Shown here: piece after piece, positions 45,481-53,692 of the stretch
Layout: every line of letters begins with the position of its first letter
How positions within the stretch are numbered: position 1 is the first letter of the stretch
Assembly: GCA_019634795.1 (NCBI GenBank)
Contig: JAHCAR010000001.1
Location: 372,001 to 436,000 of the forward strand
Direction: 5' to 3'
DNA length: 64,000 nt
Source: Dokdonella sp.
Lineage (GTDB): Bacteria > Pseudomonadota > Gammaproteobacteria > Xanthomonadales > Rhodanobacteraceae
Notes under the pieces: model-generated
Told to the model about the DNA's origin: nothing
The model's input: the letters and a program-made list of their open reading frames with translations, nothing else
Databases searched by the model: none
Program-made: the position numbers and the translations under genes

Positions 45481-46908
45481 TCAGCCGCCGGCCTTGGGCA
45501 GGTCCTGGTAGGCGGCCAGGGCGCGTTGACGCGATTCGGCCAGGTCGACCATCGGTGGCGGATAGCCGGTCCCCTCGAGGCAGCCGGACTCGGTCCAGGG
45601 CTGATGGATCAGAGAGGCCGGCAGCTCGGCCAGTTCCGGCACCCAGCGGCGCACGTAGTCGCCGTCCGGGTCGAACTTCTCGCCCTGGGTAACCGGATTG
45701 AAGATGCGAAAATATGGCGAGGCATCGACGCCGCATCCGGCCGTCCACTGCCAGCCCTGCGAGTTGTTGGCGAGGTCGGCATCGACCAGGGTGTCCCAGA
45801 ACCAGGCCGCGCCGTGACGCCAGTGCTGGCGCAGGTTCTTGGTCAGGAATGAGGCGACCAGCATGCGTACGCGGTTGTGCATGATGCCGGTCGCCCAGAG
45901 CTCGCGCATGCCGGCGTCGACCATCGGGATGCCGGTGATTCCCTGCTGCCAGCGAGCGATCGCCTCGTCATCGTCTTCGCCCCAGCGGAAATCATCGAAA
46001 CGCGCGTTGAGATTCTTCTCGGGCATGTCGGGGAAGTGGAACAGCAGGTGCACGGAGAATTCGCGCCAGCCGATTTCGCTCAGGAACTTTTCTGCGCCGT
46101 TCGAGCGTTCCGCCCGTCCTTCCGCTCTTGCGCGTTCGTCGAGCTCCCAGGCGATCTGCATCGGCGAGATTTCGCCGAAGTGCAGGTGCGGCGACAGTCG
46201 CGAGGTGGCGTCGCGATCGGGGCGGTCGCGCTCCTGCGCGTAGTCGACGACCGCGGATTCGAGGAAGCGGTCGAGAGCCTCGAGCGCGCCGGACTCGCCG
46301 GGCACCCAGGCTTCGTAGAAACCCGCGTCCCAGCTCAGCCGTGGCAGCAGGTCGAGCTCGTCGATGGTGAGCGAACCGGCCAGCGTGACAGCGGGCATGC
46401 GCTCCGGCACCGGCAGCGGCGGGCGCACCTGCAACTCGGCGCGCGCCTTGCGCCAGAACGGCGTGAACACGCGATAAGGCTGGTCCTGGCCGGTCATTAC
46501 TTCCCAGGGTTCGAACAGGACCGCGGCCTTGAAGCTGCGCGCATCGACGCCGTCGTCGAGCAAGGCCTGCTTGATCTCGCGATCGCGCGCCGTGATCGCC
46601 GGCTCGTAGAGGCGATTCCAGTAGATCGCCGAGGCCCCGGTTGCCTCGCGAATTTCGCGCAGGGCCTGCAGGCTCGGCCCATGGGCAATGTGCAGGGCCG
46701 AGCCGCGGCGACGCAGATCGGCATCGAGCGCTACCAGCGAATGATGCAACCACCAGCGGCTGGCTGCGCCAGGCTGCCACGGCGCTTCCTCGTCCGGCGC
46801 ATGCACGTAAATCGGAATCACGTGTTCATGGGCATCGAGCGCGGCGGCCAGGGCCGGATTGTCGGCCAGGCGCAGATCGCGGCGGAACCAGACCAGGGCT
46901 GTCGACAT
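45481..46908 (-). CDS. phrB: Deoxyribodipyrimidine photolyase
   Basis: A 475-residue FAD enzyme that repairs pyrimidine dimers with light. The N-terminal antenna domain begins MSTALVWFRRDLRLADNPAL; the FAD domain has SRLSPHLHFGEISPMQIAWE, LSEIGWREFSVHLLFHFPDM, WQQGITGIPMVDAGMRELWA, IMHNRVRMLVASFLTKNL, WFWDTLVDADLANNSQGWQW and TAGCGVDASPYFRIFNPVTQ. These are the class I CPD photolyase signatures, including the tryptophans of the electron-transfer chain. GGAG precedes the ATG. Adjacent genes (WS/DGAT, transglutaminase-like) are not functionally linked. Confidence 0.97.
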   Translation of the reverse strand: MSTALVWFRRDLRLADNPALAAALDAHEHVIPIYVHAPDEEAPWQPGAASRWWLHHSLVALDADLRRRGSALHIAHGPSLQALREIREATGASAIYWNRLYEPAITARDREIKQALLDDGVDARSFKAAVLFEPWEVMTGQDQPYRVFTPFWRKARAELQVRPPLPVPERMPAVTLAGSLTIDELDLLPRLSWDAGFYEAWVPGESGALEALDRFLESAVVDYAQERDRPDRDATSRLSPHLHFGEISPMQIAWELDERARAEGRAERSNGAEKFLSEIGWREFSVHLLFHFPDMPEKNLNARFDDFRWGEDDDEAIARWQQGITGIPMVDAGMRELWATGIMHNRVRMLVASFLTKNLRQHWRHGAAWFWDTLVDADLANNSQGWQWTAGCGVDASPYFRIFNPVTQGEKFDPDGDYVRRWVPELAELPASLIHQPWTESGCLEGTGYPPPMVDLAESRQRALAAYQDLPKAGG

Positions 46909-47040
46909 GGATGAGCTTTCTCCGGAGGGAGCGCCTACCTTAGCGTGGATCGGCGTTCCTGATCCAAGCTGCGGTCAGCCAACATGTCCAGGTGCCACGG
47001 TCGCGGCTACCATGTATGCAGGAGCGGCAAGCAGAGCCCA

Positions 47041-47976
47041 GTGAACGAGCAAAGAGCAACAAGCCGGAATCGAACTCGTGGCTGGCTGGTTCCGGCCGCC
47101 ATGGCCCTGCTGGCCGTGATGCCCGTGCATGCGCACGACGAGCCGCAGTTGACCCATGAACAGGCCATCGAGCTGATTCACCGCTCGCAGGTGGCTTCGC
47201 CCTACCGCCTTTCGGAAAAGGCGCGAGCCGGTCGTATCCGCTACACCATTGCGCTGGACAAGGGCGTCGTATGGCAGTGGCCAGAAACCTTCGAACAACA
47301 TGTCGCCCGCAGCGGCGACGGCGTAAGCATCACGATCTGTTCCAGCTGCGGCACGGAACCGGCACCCGATGCACAGTCGCTGCGCCAGTACCTCGCTCCG
47401 AATCGCTGGATCGACAGCGATTCGCGCGAGGTGCTGGCGTTCGCCCGGTCACACGCGGTCGGCATTAGCGTGAAGGGCAAGCGCGTTGCGCGCCAGATGC
47501 ACCTGCTCGAAAAAGCCGTCAAGGCACACATGACCGGCGCCATCGATTTTCGCCGTTACGATGCAGCCAGCACTGCCCTGAAGTCGCACAACGGCGACTG
47601 CACCGAATTTGCCGTTCTGCTCGCGGCCGCCGCGCGGGCCCGCGGGATTCCGACGCGACTGGCCTACGGAATCGCCTACGCAAGCCGGTTCACCGGTGCT
47701 TCCCATGTCTTCAGTCCGCACGTCTGGGTGCAAGCCTGGGATGGCCAACGCTGGACCAGCTACGACGCCGGCATGGGCCAATTCGACTCCGCACACATCG
47801 CACTGGCCATCGGCGACGGTCGTCCAGCCAATTTCAGGAACGTCGTTCGCGTCCTGGCCGGTCTGCGCATCGTCGATGCAGTCGGTATCGTGACCGTGCC
47901 CTCTAACGGCGCTTCGGGTGCAGCTGTGCCGAGTCCGGCTCCGCCGCAACCGCGGCCGCGGCCGCGGCCGCAATAG
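47041..47976 (+). CDS. Exported transglutaminase-like (papain-fold) protein
   Basis: A 311-residue protein with signal sequence TRGWLVPAAMALLAVMPVHA. A central transglutaminase-like domain has the triad C187 (SHNGDCTEFAVLLAAAARAR), H227 (SPHVWVQAW) and D242 (TSYDAGMG). The tail is proline- and arginine-rich (PAPPQPRPRPRPQ). Bacterial members of this superfamily are mostly peptidases or amidases in the periplasm; whether it crosslinks is unknown. The GTG at 47041 was chosen since it gives a short n-region; no good ribosome-binding site stands before it, so the start is uncertain. Its last 74 nt overlap the 3' end of the gene on the other strand. Confidence 0.83.
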   Translation: MNEQRATSRNRTRGWLVPAAMALLAVMPVHAHDEPQLTHEQAIELIHRSQVASPYRLSEKARAGRIRYTIALDKGVVWQWPETFEQHVARSGDGVSITICSSCGTEPAPDAQSLRQYLAPNRWIDSDSREVLAFARSHAVGISVKGKRVARQMHLLEKAVKAHMTGAIDFRRYDAASTALKSHNGDCTEFAVLLAAAARARGIPTRLAYGIAYASRFTGASHVFSPHVWVQAWDGQRWTSYDAGMGQFDSAHIALAIGDGRPANFRNVVRVLAGLRIVDAVGIVTVPSNGASGAAVPSPAPPQPRPRPRPQ

Positions 47977-48433
47977 ATTGCCGTTCCACGGTTTCGCTCA
48001 CCATCGGCAAATCCGGAAGACTGCCATCGTCTACCCACTTCGCGTCTTCGGCCGAGTTGATGCCGCCGACGATGATGGTGTCGTAGACACCATCATCAGC
48101 CTGGTTCTGTAGCTGAATGAGCTGTTCCTGCGGAGCCGACTGCAGTGATTGCAGGGCCGGCGTGGCCTCGTCGCAATCCTGCCCCGCAACGGCCGTACCG
48201 GCCGAAATCATCGCGGCCATTGCAACAGCCATGGCCGGGCTGCGATAGGCGGGGGCCCGATAGGACACGCACAGCGGTCCACGCGCTGCGGCGAACAGGG
48301 CCCGGCGCTGGCGCTCGTCGAGTCCGTCCAGCGCATGCACGTGCTTGTTGCAACGACCGCAGTGGCCGTCGATGCGCAGTTGCTCGACGCGGCTGAGCGG
48401 ACAGGGGCTGTCGATGCGGGGTACGCGGGCCAT
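47903..48433 (-). CDS. Small membrane protein with CxxC motif, function unknown
   Basis: A 176-residue protein. The N-terminal soluble part has CPLSRVEQLRIDGHCGRCNK and HVHALDGLDERQRRALFAAA, then GPLCVSYRAP; the C-G-R-C pair and the preceding C look like a metal site. A hydrophobic segment SPAMAVAMAAMISAGTAVAG follows, then an acidic tail with VYDTIIVGGINSAEDAKWVD and an alanine run (SIAAAAAAAVAAEP). I recall related small proteins in Xanthomonadaceae with 'C-G-x-C-x-x-x-V-x-x-L' but know no function. AAGGAG precedes the ATG. It lies divergently from the A2M gene. The 3' overlap with the transglutaminase-like gene may reflect a stop-codon shift. Confidence 0.66.
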   Translation of the reverse strand: MARVPRIDSPCPLSRVEQLRIDGHCGRCNKHVHALDGLDERQRRALFAAARGPLCVSYRAPAYRSPAMAVAMAAMISAGTAVAGQDCDEATPALQSLQSAPQEQLIQLQNQADDGVYDTIIVGGINSAEDAKWVDDGSLPDLPMVSETVERQSIAAAAAAAVAAEPDSAQLHPKRR

Positions 48434-48583
48434 GGCGACTCTCCTTGTGGACAACGCGACTCTACGCCACGTCGGGCGCCTGTCAATATCGGCGAACGGC
48501 GCCCGTCAAATCCCCGAATTGCCCGAAAGGGGCCACAATTGCGCGGCTATACTGGGCACACAAACCTGGCCGGGGAATCGAAG

Positions 48584-51500
48584 ATGTCGATGTTGCGGAT
48601 CGTTTCGAGGTGGCAGTCACTTGCCGGCGCTGTCCTGATGCTTGCAATCCTGGCTCTCGTCGCGTGCGGCAAGCAGCCGGCCAGCGTGCCCGAGGTGCAG
48701 GGCGAGAAGCCGGTCCAGGCCGAGCCGGCCAAGGCCGCCGGCGGCAAGTTCGAGGTCAGTTCGGCGCGCGCCGAGATGTACCAGGGCCAGCTCGCCCTGG
48801 CCCTCGAGTTTCCGCAGCAAATGACCGGCGCACAGGATTTCGACAGCCTGCTCTCGGTGAGCGGGGCCAACGGCGAGGCGGTCAGCGGCAGCTGGGCGCT
48901 CGACGAGGATGGCAAGACCCTGCGCTTTCCGTTCGTCCAGGCCAATGCCACCTATACCGCGCACATCAAGGGCGAGCTCTCGGCCGTGGATGGCCAGACC
49001 CTCGGCAGCGAGGTCAGCAAGGACATCTTCACCGGCCCGCTCGAACCGGCGGTCGGATTCGCCGCGCAGGGCAGCGTGCTGCCTGCGCGCGAGACGCGTG
49101 GCCTGCCCGTGGTTTCGGTCAACGTCGACGAAGTCGATGTCGAATTCCTGCGCGTGCACGACGACGAACTGTCCAATTTCTTCGCCGCCTACCAGAAGAA
49201 CGCGCGCCGCGGCTCCTGGGACCTCGACCCGCAATACGGCTGGTACGGCCGCAAGGGCAAGCCGGTCGCGCAGATCGCCGATTCGGTCTACGCCAACCGC
49301 TTCGTCCTGCCCGGCAACGAAAACGAGCGCTCGCTCAACTACCTGCCTATCCAGAACATCACCGAGCTGGCCAAGCCGGGCCTCTACTTCGCCGTGCTCA
49401 AGCAGCCGGGGCATTTCCGCGACGAGCAGGAAACCAGCTTCTATTTCGTCAGCGACATCGGCATCCACACCCGCGCCTACAAGGACAAGATGTTCGTCCA
49501 CGCCGCCTCGCTGAAGACCGGCGATCCCATCAGCGGCGTCGAGATCAGGATCATCGATGGCGCCGGCAACCCGGTCGTGACCGGCGTCGCCGACGAGAGC
49601 GGCAATGCGATGTTCGCCTACACGCTCAACGCCGAGCACGTACTGGTCGCCCGCTCGGGTCGCGACGTGTCGATGGTGCCGTTCAACCAGCCGGCGCTCG
49701 ACCTTTCCGATTTCGCCGTCGCCGGTCGCCGCGAGGCCTGGTTCGACGTGTTCGCCTGGAGCGGGCGCGACCTCTATCGCCCCGGCGAGACCGTGCGCCT
49801 GTCGGCGCTGCTGCGCGACAACGACGGCAAGTCGATCAAGCCGCAGCCGCTGTTCGCGAGGCTCAAGCAGCCGGATGGCCGGCTCTATGCCGAAGCCAGA
49901 CTCGAGCCGAAGGACCTCGGCTATTTCGAATGGACGCGGCAGATTCCGGCCGACGCGCCGACCGGGCGCTGGCAGGTCGAGTTCCGCCTCGATCCGGCGA
50001 GCAAGGAGGCGACCCAGAGCCTGACCCTGCGCATCGAGGAATTCCTGCCCGAACGCATGAAGCTCGACCTGGCCACGGAGCAGGCGCAGCTCAAGCCCGA
50101 CGAGCCGCTCAAGCTCGAGGTCCAGGGCGACTACCTGTATGGCGCACCGGCCACGGGCAATCGCTTCAGCGCGCGCCTGACGCTCAGCGCCGACGTGCAT
50201 CCGGTCGAGGCGCACAAGGACTACTACTTCGGCGATCCGCTGATCGAACTGCCCAAGGAAGCGAAGGACGTCGTCGATACTTCGCTCGACGACAAGGGAC
50301 ATCTGAGCGATGAAATCAAGCTGCTCGACGAGGCCAAGCCGGCCCCGGTCGCCGCCGTGCTCTCGGGCAGTCTCTACGAAACGGGTGGACGCACGGTGAC
50401 GCGGACGCTCAAGCGCACGGTCTGGCCCGCCGACGTGCTGGTCGGCGTGCGCCCACTGTTCGACGTCGACGACGGCGCCGGCGCGAATGCCAGCGCCGGC
50501 TTCGAACTGATCCGGACCAACGCCGCCGGCGATCTGCTCGCCGGCGACAATCTCAAGCTGACCCTGGTCCGCGAACGCCGCGACTACCACTGGATCTGGG
50601 ACCGCGAAAGCGGCTGGCACTTCAACTACAGCGAGCGCTTCGAGAATGCCGAAGCGCGCGAACTCAAGGTCGAAGCCGGCAAGGCCACGCGCTTCGACGT
50701 GCCGGTCGAATGGGGCGGCTATCGCATCGAGGTGCTCGACCCGGCCACCGGACTCACGCTGCGCTTCCCGTTCACCGCGGGCTGGAGCTGGAACGACGAC
50801 AACCGCGGCGGCGAAGCGCGCCCGGACAAGGTCAAGCTCGCCCTCGACAAGCAGAGCTACCGCGCCGGCGACACCCTCAAGGTCACCCTGACGCCTCCGC
50901 ACTCGGGGCCGGGCGTGCTGATCGTCGAATCGGACACGATGCTGTACACGCGCAACATCGAAGCCAAGGCCGGCAGCACCTTCGAAATCCCGGTGACCGA
51001 GGCCTGGGAACGCCACGACGTCTACCTGACCGCGCTCGTCTTCCGCGGCGGTTCGGCAGCCGAGCGCATCACCCCCGCGCGCGCCGTCGGCGAGGCCTTC
51101 ATTCCGATGGACCGCAGCGAACGCAAGGTCGCGGTCGAGGTCGACTCGGCCAAGCTGATGAAACCCGAAAGCGATCTCGCGGTGACCGTGAAGGCACCCG
51201 CGCTGGCCGGCAAGAAGGCCCAGGTGACGATCTCGGCGGTCGACGTCGGCATCCTCAACATCACGCGCTTCGGCGTGCCCGATGCGAACGACTGGTTCTT
51301 CGCCCAGCGCCGCCTCGGCGTCGATGCCTACGACCTCTATGGCCGGGTCATCGAAAGCTTCAACGGCGGCAATGCCCGGCTCCGCTACGGCGGCGACATC
51401 GGCCTCGACGCCCTGCCCCAGGCACGCAGGCCGACGGCGAAGGTGCAGACGGTCGACCTGTTCGCCGGGCCGGTCGATCTCGACGCCCAGGGCAATGCGA

Positions 51501-53563
51501 CGGTGCAACTGAAGGTGCCGGACTTCAACGGGACCCTGCGCGTCAGCGCGCTGGTCTTCAGCGAGGATCATTACGGCAGCGCCGACACCGAAACCATCGT
51601 GCGCGCCGACCTCGTCGCCGAAATCAGCACGCCGCGGGTCATGGCGCCGGGCGACAAGGCGATGGTCTCGCTCGACCTGCAGAATTTCTCGGGTGCCGAG
51701 CGCGAGTTCCGCGTGCGCGTCGATGCCGAGCGGCCGCTTGCGGTCGGCAATCCGGAGCGCAAGCTCAGCCTCGCCGACAATGCCAAGTCGACGCTCGATT
51801 TTCCGCTCGACGCACTCGAAGGCTACGGGGTCGGCAAGATCCGCGTTTCCGCCGAGTCCACCGACAAGGCCGGTGATCCGATCCGCGTCGCACGCGAATT
51901 CGAGATGGTCGTACGCGCGGCCTGGCCCAGCGTGCTGCGCTCGACCCCGCAATCGCTCGACTCGCTGGCCCCGGTCACCCTCGGCAGCGCGGCCATGGAC
52001 GGCCTGCTCGCCGATTCGGTCAACGCCCGCCTGACCCTGTCGAGCCTGCCGCCGCTGCCGTTCTCGGCAGCCCTGGCCGACCTGCTCAAGTACCCGTATG
52101 GCTGCGTCGAGCAGACCACGAGCAAGGGCTTTGCCGCGCTGCTGCTCGACCAGGCCACCGCCGACAAGCTGCATGTCGAAGGCCTCGACGACGGCGCGCG
52201 CAAGGCCCGCGTCGAGGGTGCGATCGGCCGCATCGCCTCGATGCAGGCGGGCTCCGGACACTTCTCGATGTGGGGCGGCGACAGCGGCGTCAACACCTTC
52301 ATCACGCCGTATGTCACCGAGTTCCTGCTCGATGCCAGGGACGAAGGCTTCGTCGTGCCCGATGGCATGCTGCAGAAAGCCCTGCAGCGCCTGTCCGACG
52401 ACCTGCTTTCGGGCGGCCATCCCTACTACGCCTACGACAATGCCGATCACCTGCGCTTCGCCGACGAGGCCTGGTCGGCCTATGTGCTGGCGCGCGTCAA
52501 TCGCGCCCCGCTCGGCACCCTGCGCGTGCTGTTCGACAACGAACGCCAGAAATCGCTGACCGCGCTGCCGCTCGTGCATCTCGGCATCGCCCTCAAGCTG
52601 ATGGGCGACCAGCCGCGCGCCGAGAAGGCGGTCGAGGAAGCCTTCGCGAAGACCGTGCAGCGGCCGCGTTGGCTCGGCGACTACGGCTCCAAACTGCGCG
52701 ACACGGCCCTGATGGTCGCACTGGTCGAGAAGAACGGCATGGGCAAGCCCGAATACGCCGCGCGCGTGTTCGAACTGGCGCGCTCGCTGAAGACGGACCA
52801 GCGTGAAGCCGAACAGAACCAGTCGCGCTGGGGCGGCAGCGGTCGCATCTATCTGAGCACCCAGGAACAGGTCGCGATCGGCCGCCTCGGCAAGGTCCTG
52901 ATCAACGACGGCGATGCGCTGGTCTCGGGCACGCTGGCGGTCGGCGCCGAATCCTCGAGCTTCGAGCCGGACCGGATCTGGAGCCGCAGCTTCACCGCGG
53001 CCGACCTGCGCGCCGGCGTGCGCCTGACCCCGCAGGGCACGCCGCCACTCTATCTGTCGACCGATATCGCCGGTGTGCCGCGCACGCCGCCCGAGGTCGA
53101 CGACAGCAAGGTCGCCATCCAGCGCACCTTCTATACGCTCGATGGCAAGCCCTGGGTTGCCGCGCCGCTCAGGGAAGGCGATGCCCTGATCGTCGGTCTC
53201 AAACTCGAAGCGCGCGAGACGATGCCCGATGCGATCCTCGTCGACCTACTGCCGGGCGGCCTCGAGATCGAGAACTTCAACCTGACCGACTCCAAGCAAT
53301 GGGCCGATGTCGTCGTCAACGGCATCACCCTGAGCGATCGCAGCAATGCGGCCGAGGTCCAGCACGAGGAGTTCCGCGACGACCGCTATGTCGCGGCGCT
53401 GAAGCTCAACCAGGGCCAGGAGGCGCACGTGTTCTACCTGGTCCGCGCGGTTTCGCCGGGCACCTACCTGGTGCCGCCGCCGCTGGTCGAAGACATGTAC
53501 CGGCCCGAGATCCGCGGCGTCGGCCGCAGCTCGGTCAAGTCGATCAAGGTGGTGCAGCCGTAG
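48584..53563 (+). CDS. yfhM: YfhM-like bacterial alpha-2-macroglobulin lipoprotein
   Basis: A 1659-residue periplasmic protein thought to trap proteases that breach the envelope. A lipoprotein signal (AGAVLMLAILALVAC, lipobox LVAC, C28) anchors it. A long series of MG (macroglobulin) domains includes HVLVARSGRDVSMVPFNQPA and DVFAWSGRDLYRPGETVRLS. The bait-like and A2M region has VTISAVDVGILNITRFGVPD, LFAGPVDLDAQGNATVQLKV and PDFNGTLRVSALVFSEDHYG, typical of the family. The thioester motif is C1174-V-E-Q (YPYGCVEQTTSKGFAALLLD), with a helical TED domain after it. It is followed by pbpC, as in E. coli. Start: GGGG nine bases before ATG; an ATG six bases later is possible. Cytoplasmic-side partner: none. 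Confidence 0.95.
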   Translation: MSMLRIVSRWQSLAGAVLMLAILALVACGKQPASVPEVQGEKPVQAEPAKAAGGKFEVSSARAEMYQGQLALALEFPQQMTGAQDFDSLLSVSGANGEAVSGSWALDEDGKTLRFPFVQANATYTAHIKGELSAVDGQTLGSEVSKDIFTGPLEPAVGFAAQGSVLPARETRGLPVVSVNVDEVDVEFLRVHDDELSNFFAAYQKNARRGSWDLDPQYGWYGRKGKPVAQIADSVYANRFVLPGNENERSLNYLPIQNITELAKPGLYFAVLKQPGHFRDEQETSFYFVSDIGIHTRAYKDKMFVHAASLKTGDPISGVEIRIIDGAGNPVVTGVADESGNAMFAYTLNAEHVLVARSGRDVSMVPFNQPALDLSDFAVAGRREAWFDVFAWSGRDLYRPGETVRLSALLRDNDGKSIKPQPLFARLKQPDGRLYAEARLEPKDLGYFEWTRQIPADAPTGRWQVEFRLDPASKEATQSLTLRIEEFLPERMKLDLATEQAQLKPDEPLKLEVQGDYLYGAPATGNRFSARLTLSADVHPVEAHKDYYFGDPLIELPKEAKDVVDTSLDDKGHLSDEIKLLDEAKPAPVAAVLSGSLYETGGRTVTRTLKRTVWPADVLVGVRPLFDVDDGAGANASAGFELIRTNAAGDLLAGDNLKLTLVRERRDYHWIWDRESGWHFNYSERFENAEARELKVEAGKATRFDVPVEWGGYRIEVLDPATGLTLRFPFTAGWSWNDDNRGGEARPDKVKLALDKQSYRAGDTLKVTLTPPHSGPGVLIVESDTMLYTRNIEAKAGSTFEIPVTEAWERHDVYLTALVFRGGSAAERITPARAVGEAFIPMDRSERKVAVEVDSAKLMKPESDLAVTVKAPALAGKKAQVTISAVDVGILNITRFGVPDANDWFFAQRRLGVDAYDLYGRVIESFNGGNARLRYGGDIGLDALPQARRPTAKVQTVDLFAGPVDLDAQGNATVQLKVPDFNGTLRVSALVFSEDHYGSADTETIVRADLVAEISTPRVMAPGDKAMVSLDLQNFSGAEREFRVRVDAERPLAVGNPERKLSLADNAKSTLDFPLDALEGYGVGKIRVSAESTDKAGDPIRVAREFEMVVRAAWPSVLRSTPQSLDSLAPVTLGSAAMDGLLADSVNARLTLSSLPPLPFSAALADLLKYPYGCVEQTTSKGFAALLLDQATADKLHVEGLDDGARKARVEGAIGRIASMQAGSGHFSMWGGDSGVNTFITPYVTEFLLDARDEGFVVPDGMLQKALQRLSDDLLSGGHPYYAYDNADHLRFADEAWSAYVLARVNRAPLGTLRVLFDNERQKSLTALPLVHLGIALKLMGDQPRAEKAVEEAFAKTVQRPRWLGDYGSKLRDTALMVALVEKNGMGKPEYAARVFELARSLKTDQREAEQNQSRWGGSGRIYLSTQEQVAIGRLGKVLINDGDALVSGTLAVGAESSSFEPDRIWSRSFTAADLRAGVRLTPQGTPPLYLSTDIAGVPRTPPEVDDSKVAIQRTFYTLDGKPWVAAPLREGDALIVGLKLEARETMPDAILVDLLPGGLEIENFNLTDSKQWADVVVNGITLSDRSNAAEVQHEEFRDDRYVAALKLNQGQEAHVFYLVRAVSPGTYLVPPPLVEDMYRPEIRGVGRSSVKSIKVVQP

Positions 53564-53597
53564 AAGCCATGGGCGCGACGCCAATCGTCGCGCCCCT

Positions 53598-53686
53598 GTA
53601 GGAGCGGCTTCAGCCGCGATGCTCTTCGTCGGACGCAATTCGTTCGACATCAGGATCAGGAGCATCGCGGCTGAAGCCGCTCCTAC
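53598..53686. repeat. Inverted REP pair between yfhM-like gene and pbpC
   Basis: GTAGGAGCGGCTTCAGCCGC and 7 more bases (53598-53624) recur as a perfect 27-bp inverted copy at 53660-53686, 35 nt apart. Each arm also folds alone (GCGGCTTCAGCCGC). This is the REP/BIME form of Pseudomonas and Xanthomonadaceae. It ends 6 nt before the first possible pbpC start and could fold in the mRNA to reduce read-through or protect the 3' end. Confidence 0.85.
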
Positions 53687-53692
53687 GAAAAA

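Noticed and set aside
48617-52579. A 1320-codon open frame on the minus strand opposite the A2M gene
   Set aside because: It mirrors the high-GC codon bias of the real gene, has no ribosome-binding site or recognisable domain, and is a shadow.
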